A stretch of 64,000 bases of DNA, from NCBI RefSeq assembly GCF_037975245.1, contig NC_092569.1:17713501-17777500 (forward strand), given 5' to 3'. A program made the position numbers and the translations under genes. Under the pieces are notes generated by a model that was not told where the DNA came from, did no database searches, and was given only the letters and a program-made list of their open reading frames with translations. The stretch comes from Apostichopus japonicus. Its lineage: Eukaryota; Echinodermata; Holothuroidea; Aspidochirotida; Stichopodidae. Positions 40,801-52,800 of the stretch are shown one piece after another (within the stretch, counting starts at the first letter, position 1; the number at the start of each line of letters is the position of its first letter).

Positions 40801-43800
40801 AGTTAAAATGTTGAATTGGAAGCCACCCGACATGTAAGTTGTAATCCATAAGCCCTTGCAGGCTTCTCCCACATTTGTGGTGGCTTAAGCGTCGTAAAAA
40901 TAACTGCTGATTATTATAGTTTGCATTGGTTCGTAACTTGGTGTCTCCTCCATGATCATACAAACCATGTGATATTTTGCATCTGAACTATTCAACAAAA
41001 ATCTGCAGCTGTAATAACTAGTTCATCTCTAAGAGAACTCTTGAAACACAGTTTTTATACCATTTTCTTTGGTTGCCTACAGGTTGAATATCATTTGCAT
41101 TTGAAGATTTCAGTACTTTCCTGGAATTGTCTTAAAGTCAATGCCCATAACTAAATATTTTAGTTGAATTGATAAAAGTCTAGGAACCAGAAACCTTCGT
41201 TAAGGTCATCTTTTCCTGGGGGTACCAAAAATCTCAACCATATATGCTTTGAGGTTTATACCGCTAAAGAATAGAATTAACTCTCTTTTCATCAATCAGA
41301 TCAATAAATACTTCTCTTAAACTTCTTAATCTAGACTTTACTGTTCTTTTAAATGTGATATAAAGACAGATTGTTGCAACAATGAGCTCAGTTGAATTCA
41401 GTGCCAGTACATAACTTCTGAACATACTGTACGGTACTGTAACTGCTTCATCAGAGTGCCTCTGTTATCGTTTAAGTACTTGTCTACTTCACAAAGTAAT
41501 TTAATGACGAAGAAGAGTGATGATTTTCTTTGAACAAACATGACATAAATCGCCAGGCTTTTATAACTCCGTTTATGGGGATTCTTGCTGTTTTGTGTAA
41601 AGTAGAGAGCAATGGTCACAAGGATAGTACGATCTCTATAATATGCACCTGCATTGGTAAGCATGATTCAAGTCTTATGACAGTCTAAGTTTCAAGGCTC
41701 TTGTCTTAGGAATATAAATCCAACATGTATGTATCCATTTGTTTCTTGTTGGTCTTAATTTTCCATTTTGCTAATTTCATTGTATGCTGTTTGATGCAGA
41801 TTATTGATTCAGGAAGTTAGTAATGGCAGAAAGATTTCCTAGCATAAATAAAGTACCTGTAAGCCTTCCTTACGATAGCAGTGTGAATATATTTAAAGTA
41901 GTATAGTTTATCGATTTTGGGGAATTTACCCTAGACAACTCAGTGTGATGCCACCAGTTTGTTACAACCTTGAACTCAGTTGAATTCAGTGTACAACTTC
42001 TGAACACACCTGTACAGTACTATAATTGTACTCTTCATTTACATCACCACTGAGGGCAGATGGCTGGGACATTTGTGTGTTCGTCCCCATTAATGACATT
42101 TTTGAGGACTCTTTATACACACACTTAGCAGACAAATTGACAGCAGCCGAGTCAGTCTAGACTAGTACAGTAGATAATTTAATAGCTCCAGGTCTGTGAT
42201 GGTGGGAGATCAACAACTCATGTGTCAATGAAAATCCATGGATAAATACTGTAGGTGTGAGATCTACATTGATAATAATCAAATGTAGTAACCATCCAGC
42301 CAGTATGCTTGCAGATTATAATAACCAGTTTGGTTTCCCGAAATGGAAAACTATGAAGTCATATTTACTGACCTTTGCAAACTTGTGAGGGGGCCGCTGA
42401 TTGCAAAGTCGGCAATGACTCTAATGCTGATCACAAGGTCGTTTATTATTATTGGGGTTAGATTCGTCCAACACGGTTTAGTACAGAAATGCTGTACTCA
42501 AAGTTGAAGACTTCATTGGTACAGATCCTTTGGCCAGGGACTGCTAGAGTGACGTTTCTCAGAAGTTTGCTGTTATTAATACCGTCAGGGCTGCACTGTT
42601 TGTCTATGTTAGACGAAACATTCATTTATTATTATTATCATATTATAATTATCGAAGAAACATTAAAATTGTACTTGGTACTATCAAATTAGTAAATGTT
42701 GATAATATTATGTAGTTAACATGTCTTTAAATGTTAAAGTATGTTGTGTTTCATACAGAAATTGTTAACCACCTATACAATAGTGCGAGTACTTGAATCT
42801 TTGTACATGTATAATAGTCCATTATGTTGATACGGGTAATGTAAGTTGGCTTTCTACAGAAACAAAAATGGAAATATATCTATGTACAGCAAAACAACTT
42901 CTTGCATGGCAGATGATGGAACACATTTATTCTTTTATGTATACATACTGAAATAAAGTTCTGATTTGACTACTCGAAAATGTATATATTAAATGCCAAG
43001 GGACGAAATAACTGGGTTCGCATAGCAATTTGCTACCCAAGAATTGCCAGTTGCTAATCAATATTACTTTTGATTAGCAAAAGATGCAGTACCTGCTTAT
43101 GCTAATTGCTATTTCCAAGAATTATCGAGCAAATCAATTCTCTAAAACTACAGTATTTCCTCCCTTGAATACCAACCTTAATTACGAGTAGAACCCCTGT
43201 GACAAATCTTAGGTGGTACAGGTGTACAATGTCATCTTACAATGTCATCTGCGAATTATTCAGGTCTCACATCCCGAGGCTATGCATGCTACCGGAAGTT
43301 CTTCAATACCGCCCGAATTACCTCCTGGGAAACGTTTCATAATATTGTAGAACTTTTGACCTAAAATGAGTGTGTGAACAGGAAATCGACTGAGGAAAGA
43401 ATGATCATATACGTGAGTGTGCCATTGTATCTTTCGTGACACTCCCTGTTGGTGGTTTTGAATACCTTGGGAGTCACTTGTAGATGAATGGTGCTTTGTA
43501 CTTTTTCTTCTAGAGATAGGATGAATTGCTGAACCTGATGAACTTTTCCTTCTTTTTTTTGTCTCCATCTGCTGTCCTACTAACTGTGTGTTTAAACATT
43601 GAGTAAAACTTTGTTTACCTAGAACAGATTCAAGGAAAGAAAGGTCATTTGACACTCACATCTTTATGTGATGCCATTGCATCTGGGTACTTTTCTTGAC
43701 ACTCTTGTTTTGTGGTTTCTCACCTCCAGAGTCACATTCTGTCAAAGGTGCTTTGTACATCTTTTGTGGTATTTTTGCTCAGTATAGAATTTATCGCTGA

Positions 43801-46800
43801 ACGTGAAGAATACAGCTTGTTTTGTTCATTCAGCTGTCCTAACACATTCAAACATTGTGCGTTCAAACATTGAGTAAACTTTGCTAACCTTGTAAAGGTT
43901 CTTAAAGTGGTTGTGATTGGAGAGATTGGTTCATATCTAGATCAGTACATATAGATGATCGAACTGTTTGCCTTTTTGCAACACCCTTAATACATATTTG
44001 TAATCGATGATTGATGACTCTGCAACTACTTCAGTCAAATTGTTTGTACAGAATGATTGTGCAAGTTTGACAAACATAAACTGAACACCTCTAGCCAATC
44101 TGTAATTTAAAGTTTCCAGTTTTAGGTGACAATGAACAATGCTAACACAAAATAAGGTAGGGCCATTATCATGATTTTTGCAGCTCAACCGTGCTATGCT
44201 GGGATGAGCTATTGTTATCAGCCGTCATCACTCTTATCTATCTGTTTGTCTGTCTGTCCGTCTGCTATTATCATGTCTGTTCATAATTGTTTACATTTTA
44301 TTTAAGTGCTCTTGAACACTCATTCTGGATTTGATGGATTTTAATGAAACTTTGACACAGTGTTCCTTGGATGTTAGGCTTCTTTAGGGAAGTGAAGGTC
44401 AAATGTCATTTAGGGGTCACTACAGGCAATTATGTGAAAATTTCAAAAATGAGATTTACTCTTTCCCAGACGACCACATGTTTTTTAAAGTTTTTCATTA
44501 TGTTTCTTTGGTATTGATACACTTAACTGCAGCAGGATTTTGTTAAATTCTGCTGCACAGATTACATTTTTGACATAGAACCTTATGAAATCCTGGTAAG
44601 ACTGTTACATTTGTATAGTCACTGTACCTTTGAATCCACACAAGTTGTTAAGTTTACATAATGTTTCAAACCTTAAATTGAAATTTTTGTTCATACTATA
44701 ATTTTGCATAATTTCTGAATCTCACAACATTTGACAGTATATATTTCACTAGCTTGTATGGTGTGTCAAGTTTCATTTGATAGATATTAATTTATTTTGA
44801 AAATTGATGAAAATAAAATGTTTCAAGCTCAGAATAATATGTGATTTATATTATTAAAATATATATTTATAGATATATAAATACATGTAAATACACCTAT
44901 TCAGAAAATATATTCATACTTTTGATAAAACTATTAATTGACAAATAGTCTAGATAGTCTTCCAAATATTGAAATGCAAAACACCCGTACAAATAATTAT
45001 TTGGCATGCCCATTCATCCAAAAAAAATAAATATTATTATAATTGATCATATTTGCAGTATTGTGCAGTGAGGACTCAGTAAGTTTACTTAACTTGTTGA
45101 ACAAAGACAGAAGGCTGTATTTTGTGGTTTTTACACAATTTGTCATATTTCAAGTGTCATTATGAGACCTACTGTAATGAAATATGTGATTTTAGTGAGT
45201 ACTGTAGGTTACAAGAGTAGTATAGGGATAGTACAAACTTTAATACAGAAAGTGTATATTGTTTAATGCAATGACACATGACAACAGTACAAAATGGATG
45301 ACATTAAAAGTATCTGGTAATGTACTGTAAATAGTTTAATATAAAATGAAATATCAATAAATATTATTGATATTAAAGGGAAGGCTCACAGACCTGACAA
45401 CGGCTAGTGATTACTCGTTGGGAGTTATTATATAGAAAGCTCATGGATTGCATGAATACTCCATTACTGATCAAGTTATTGGTAATTGTTACCTCATTTA
45501 TGAAAGCCCAAAGTGACATTCTTGCAGTTTGCGAATTTTCTGCAACTGCTTACATCCGTCCAAACTAAACTTTGTCATCTCGTACCTAGTCGGTCAGCTG
45601 TGCATTGAAAAAATCTTCTCACATGAAGCTTGTGAGTTTTCATACTAGTACAAGTATTATTTTGCTAAACTTGGACTTGCAGTGGAATGTAGAGCCCCAG
45701 ATACCTTCAAAGAAGTATTAAAGACTATTCTTTTGAGCCACTTTGTTATTGTTTACTGGGAGCTAGTCAGAAGTTTGCGATCAGGCTAGCTTTGCTGTAC
45801 ATTGTTGGCGGACGAAAGCAAATATTCAAAATTTGTCATTTTATGGGGGCATTTATGTGAAACCGAATTGACTATTAAGAATAGCTCTGTCACCTTTGTT
45901 ATCAAATTTAAAGAACACATGTACGGATGATTGTCTGTCAAATAAATTAGAGATCTCTAAATGTTGGCCTTACTGTACCTGATTAACGTTGACGTCTATA
46001 GTACAAATTAAATTTCTCTTGATTATAGTTTACAGTATATATATATACCCAAACCAATCTTTTAAGTTCTTCTTCATTCATTGTACTTGCTTAGGAGCCC
46101 TGGATGCAGCACCAGCCGGTGTTAATGTCAGTAACCTGTGTGCACTATGTGAGTCTCCAGCAAGCTGTTCCAGATCAGATGATGGCTATGCCAGCTATGT
46201 GGGTGCACTCAGGTATGTGTAACACTTTGCTGCTTATCATGTAAATTAAATGGGTTTTTTTACACCTGATACAAGAAGATGGAGAACTACAGAACATTGT
46301 AACCGATGGAAAAATCAATATAGTTGACAGGACGATCTAGTTCATTTATGAATGTGTACAGTATACATGCTTACTCTTTCTTCAACAGGTGCCTAAACAG
46401 GCAGAACCAATGGAATGCTCTACAGAAAGAAATAATTTTCATCAAATCTGCCAAATAAAGGTTTATTGATTTGTCCTGCACCAGTTATCATGCAAAGTAT
46501 TCCAACATACCTAAATCTGCCTTATTTAAGGAAGCTCTAGTTTACAGCAGTATTACCTGCTGTGTAACCATAGTGATCAGACAACTGGGTCATGACCCTA
46601 GAGATTAGTCAGATCCCATTCAGATAGGGCAGTGTGAGGCTGGCCAAATTGTCTTTTAGTTTTTCAAGACTTACATGATATAATTTAATCTTTAAGTGCT
46701 TTATTGTGTAGTACTGTTCAGTTCTAAGTTTTTGTTTTACTAGGACAAAAATATTCTTATACAGTGCTTTGCACAATACATAAGTTCACCTAGAAAATTC

Positions 46801-49800
46801 AACCACGCTTTAATGTGGTAGAAATATTTATATGTTATTTATTAATATACTTAGAAAGTGTGCTTGGTTTGTGTCAATTTTGTTGGTATTGGCCAGGGGA
46901 TTTGCCACTCATGACGTTGTGATTTTGCTTTCTCAGGTGTTTGGTGGAAACTGATGCAGATGTGGCCTTCATCAAGAAGGAGACAGTCTTGGAAAATACT
47001 GACGGAAATAACCCAGACTCATGGGCATCTGGTCTTAAATCGGAGGATTTTGAAATCCTCTGCAAGGATGGCACACGGAGAGCAATTACTGAAGATGCCG
47101 ACTGCCACCTCGCACCAGTAAGAACAATTTCAAATCATCTGATATTTATATCTGATCTCATAGTTGAAGCGAACATTTGTTGCCATCAATTGCGACTGTC
47201 AGAGTAATGCGTTCTTCTTGACAATTTATTCCATGTATCTACTAGAGGTTTTTTTTTTTCCACTTCAAACTGATATTTTTGTCCATAGTGAGTTTTTTTT
47301 TTCCACTTCAAGCTGATATTTTTGTCCATTATGAGTTTTTATTTTTCACTTCAAGCTGATATTTGGTGCATACATTATATTTTCAATGATTTAGTAAATT
47401 ACGAGGGCCTACTTGTAGCTCATCGGTCTGTACTAGTTTGTATTCTCTCATACTTTAGTCTATCTGTAGACATTTTTCTCTTTTTATTGACACTCAACAC
47501 ATTTTGGGAGTCTCAACTACATGTCTATGTGTTTTTTCATTTAGTATGCCATAAAAACCTGACCTCATGCAAAAGGAAACTGCTAAAGTGTTGTGAATAT
47601 CCTGTTTTGCCAAGTATAATGGCAAGATGTTTTGAAGAGTTAACAACGGTAAAGCATGAATCCTGAGTGGCCTTTCAGTGACAACTCTAAGAAGCATTAC
47701 ACAGCCATAACAAGATAAAATTGTCACCGAAAGATTCCAAAATATGTCACAATTTAAGTTAAACTTTGAGCCAGTTTGTCAGTATGTACCTATACTGTTT
47801 AGATTTTTGTTTGACTTGTGAAAAGCAAAAACCTGCTAACAAAATAAAGATGTGTGGGTTTGCAACTTTATAAGAAAAGAAGGAAAAAACAATGTGCAAT
47901 ATAAAAGATTGAAGAAGAATTTCTTGTTAATTGTTTCAAGAGATCATAGAAATAATGCAGAAATAATAGCTAATATAGCTCCCTAATAGCTCTTGAGGTT
48001 TCCAAGATAGTCACTTTTAAAAAGCTGCAAACACTCTGGAATCCTCCTTTAAAGATCTTCGGAAATATCATGCCATCTCCTCAGTAAAGGCCTAAATTTG
48101 AACTGTTAATCTCAATGTCAATTGTGGTTTGAAATTATTGAACTTTGCTGCCTCATTTGTTTTATTTGTTTTATATCTTTGATTAATTTTCAGTCACCCA
48201 GCCATGCTGTCGTGACCTCCAGCAGTAAGTCAGATGAAGACATTACCAGCTATGTCAGTCTTCTAGAAAGAGCTGTGGTAAGTAGGTTAACACTATTTGT
48301 AAAAAACCGCAAAGCATGCGATAGTTACCACCTAACAAGAGAGTTCACACTAATCTGGAACATGGTCATACAAATAACTTATCACTTAGTGTACTTTCTG
48401 ATCCTTATAACTGTGACCACATTGTTTAAACGTACTAATTGATAATTTTGTTACTTCAATGAGCCTGCAAGAAGGTTGTTTACACAATATATCTGTGACC
48501 TTGTGTAATACAAAAAAAGAAGAAAAAAAGGAAAGAAAAGAGTACTTTGTAGCCATATAGTATGTTAGCTGTTGAAAACTAAAATCTCAGACATCTACAC
48601 ATGACCTCAATGTCACTGTCAATGTCATTGTCAATATATGAATTTATCAATTCTGATAAATAATTAAAAAATAATTCAAACAATTAGGTAAATCCATATG
48701 GAACAGGATAAGCTTTAGCTGTTTTTAGGAAGTTGTTGATGAGAGTTATTAAGCAGCTAATGACAATAATTCTATGGCAAAAAAAAAATTCATTAGCTCA
48801 GGCTATAATTCACTGATTAGGTTTTGCATATTATTTGAAGTTGAAGCATTTGATTTGATCACAAAGTACTTACAATAGCAAGATTCTGTGTGTAAGTATT
48901 GCTTTAAGCATTTTCATTATTAGGAAGGATTTCTCTGTTTTGCCTTGCAATGCCAAGAGTTAATCCTCTTTCCTAGTCCTTGGTGATCAAATGGAAGTTG
49001 TAAACTAGTTTAGTTACTGTGTGAGAAGCCAGGCCTTGTTGGGCCATCACATAGAGTAGTCACTGCTGGTCTGTAGAGATAATCTCTCTTGCTTGATATC
49101 TAGACTCATCCTAATTGCTGCAGGGGATTTTGCTGCTGCAGGTTTTCATTGTCGCGATAACAATACTTCGGTGAAACATGCGAGAAGTGGAAAAATGTAT
49201 ACATTAAGTTTATTATTCAAGAAATTTTTAGTAAGAAGGATTTCATTTGCAGTTAGTGCTCTTTTTATAGGGTCTAATTGCTTGTTTGGTTTCCTGTTAA
49301 GTATTTCTTCTTGTAATGTTTTGCTTGGCAACATTGTGCAAGTCGCTATTGTCATATTTCAATAGTATTATTGTACGTTTTGTCTCTGCGATTACACTTT
49401 ATGTATTGATAATGTTATATACTATTAAACCTAATGATCAGAAAATAATAAATTGTTAGGCAATGATTGAGTTGTATTGTAATACTAAAGAACTCACAAA
49501 ATTATCATTTCTATTTGTATAAATGTCAAATGAGTCAATAAAAGAGATGAAAATTTTTTTTTTATTAATGATGTTTGTGCAAGTTTTACCTATTGTTTCT
49601 CTCTGTTAGGAGCTGTTTGGAGTGGATGGTAACAGCAAGGGTTTTTCACTTTTTGATTCTGCTACATGGTCCGAGGCTGATCTGTTGTTCAAGGATACCA
49701 CTGAAACTCTTGGAGCATTGAATTCTGACACCTACCAAGAGTTCTTGGGAGATGAATACATAGAAAGTCTTGATGGTAAGATCAGCTTGGTGCTGCATCC

Positions 49801-52800
49801 CACTCAATACTAAGAGGCATTCTGGTGGCTCAAGATTATTTGCTAAAAGAAATTGCAGTAGTTATTTAATATATCTTTTTTATACGAATCTTACACAACC
49901 ACAACTGTGGAAGACCCGCAAGGGCTTATGGGTTACAACTTACACGTCTGTTGGCTTCCAGTTAAACATTCAACTCAGATTTGGAATCTTTAGAATTTTG
50001 AACCTTTAGATCAAATCCACTTCCTCATAGCATTTTGTCAATATTTGGAGTTATTTTGTGAATGAGTCAGGCAACAGCATGATACCAATCATGGCAATTG
50101 TACTTAATATATTTATGCTTTTCTTAAATTTGAATGATTTACCGCCCCCTCCCCTCCCCCCCCTCAACAATACAAAGATATCCCCCTCAAAAAAAGGAAA
50201 GAAAGGTAATTCAACATGGCACTTTGACAAAACTCTAAATACAAAAAAATTAAAAGCAAAATAACATCATCACCTAAGCAAAACTTGCCGAAGGTATCAC
50301 ATGTCTTGGAGGGAAACATTAAGAAGACTCAATAATAACAGGAAAATAAAGCCTTTGAAGATCACCTAGCTGTCATGCATGACATGACACAGCACCTACA
50401 GTACTGTACTGTAGTGGTCTACTTAATAGGAAGGTTCATGAGAGGTAGGTCAGTCAACGTAGTGTTAACATTCTTATCAATCCCCAGATCAGTTTATACC
50501 AACATGATCATAAAGATATGTCCAGCATATTCAAAATAACTGAGGATTTTTGTTTGTTTTGTTTTAAAGATATGTGTAACATTGTCTTCCAGCAGAATGT
50601 CCCTTGAGAATGTGTTTACCGCATTGCTTCAATGTGCAAAAATGTCAAGAGCCTGGCTTACAGGCTACAGTTTGTTTTAAACTCTTCTGTCAAATGAAGT
50701 TTCTAAACAGCAAAATATCCTGTTGAGTGGCTGCTCAGTTCGGTTGCAGTAACTTTTTTATACAGTACAACGATAATAATCACAGATAACTTTCTGTTCA
50801 ACTCATGTTATATCTGCTATCGTGCTAGTCATTTTAGTACAAAGTTAATGGTTATGAGGTGTCATTGGGGCTGGGGGTGGGGAGGGGGGTGTGTGGAAAA
50901 GAGGTGGAATGCAAGTGTTGCTATGCACTTTGAAGAATACTTGTCACTGTGACTTTTCATGAATGTATTTATTTAACTGTCATTATTTCCTATCTATGTA
51001 TTGTATATGTCGGTTTGTTTTATTTGGCAGGTCTAATGGCGTGTCCTGACGGTACTCTCAGATTCTGCACTATTTCTGATGGTGAACAAGAGAAGTGTCT
51101 CGATATGATGGCCAGCTTTTCAATGGTCAGCATATCTCCAACACTCTCTTGCTTCCCAGCATCTAGTCACTTGGATTGCATGATAGCAATTGCAGGTAAA
51201 GGAACATTAAAGTTGTTTTCTCGTTTGAGAAAATGCCTGGATCGTAGCCGTGAGTTAGGTCTTAAAAGGACTCAAAACACAGTAGAAAATGGCCGGCCCA
51301 GAAATGTCTGAAACAAAAATGCTGTAATTAAAGTTTTCCACGCTTTAATGTGCCATTGTAATTTACCTTCACATTGCATACTCTTGTGTTATCATTCTCT
51401 GGGATTGTATTGAATGTTGACATTAGAGCTTCCTGTTTATTATCACAACCTGGATTAATATTTCTTGCTGGGATTTCCTTCCCTGCTGAACTATTTCAAG
51501 TTAAATACTTCCTGGTTATTGTCCAAAACATTGTAATTTCATAGCCTTCACTGCTTTGATCGTTGGAACGGCGGTACATTTTAAATGACAGACCATCATA
51601 CTTTATACGAAAAAGAGTAATGAAACAACATAATTGATGAAAGGCTAGACTTGGCATACTTGTGTCCTGGAACAGTGTTGAATGTGGAACAGACACCATG
51701 TCATGTGTGAGGTACAACAACATGGTTGCTTTTCCTTTCCTTAGATGGCAATGCTGATTTGGTAACCCTTGATGGAGGTGACATCTACCAAGCAGGCAAA
51801 AAGTATGGGCTTGTTCCAGTGATGGGTGAAGATTATGGTACAGGTGATGCCAGTTATTGGGCAGTGGCTGTGGTTAAGTCTGACACGTCATTCACAATCA
51901 GTGATCTAAAGGTAATTATCTAAGAGTATTAACATCAACTCTTGGAAGTTTTTAAAAGAATTTCAGGTGATAATTTATCCAGTAACGCATCACAAAATGG
52001 TCAAAATTGTTAAACAAGTCCAAAGATTTATAGCCTATGTTTTCACATACGGACCATACTACTTACAAGAGACAAACTTCGGAGCATGAAATTATTCTCC
52101 TGAATATGAAAGTTTATAAAGTTAAAGATGGATTGCTAGTTAGTAACAAACCAAAAAGAGAGAAAGAAATGTTAGTGTGATAAATATTATTTATTTTTAT
52201 TATTAATAGTTTTCTTAATTTTTTTGGATGTTTAGATTATTGATCTTTTTTTGTGTGTGTAAGTTTTAATAGGTTGCTATACTATTCTATGGAACCATTA
52301 ACCGTAGATTAAGCATACTGCAGTTGAAACATTTGACTATTCATGTTGGAATTGTTTCTAACCTATAAACCTTTATTGTATTATCCGGTGTGTTAGTATT
52401 GTTGCTAATTGTTTATCCAAATCGATTTAGAATACCACAACTCTGCTAAAATCGAGGAACTCATGTATAAAATCCTGGTGTTATTAATCTTGCCAAGATA
52501 TCACCAGCTTTGAAGACTCGCCCCAAACAGCGTGCCGCCATCTTTAAAAAGTTAACTTTCCGTTGCTTGCAAGTGAAGTTTTTCTCTTATCCCTACTAAA
52601 TGCAGACAGTAATGAAAAACGATACCTTGTTATCTTTAGCTGGACCTGAGATGTCCATCGCTGTATCGTTTGTACACTATGCTGTGGGTATTGACCGCAG
52701 CTGTATGTACTGAATGTACACTAGTGTCTAATCACCGACTGTAGCAAGCAGTGTGTGTATTTTCTGGGATCGATGGTGGTGTCTAACACTTGTTACACCT

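Larger units (their letters stand above)
40961..46094. other. MELTF-like intron 4, second part
   Basis: Contains the diverged duplication at 43440-43895. The remainder shows no coding or bounded mobile element that I can support. Confidence 0.5.
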
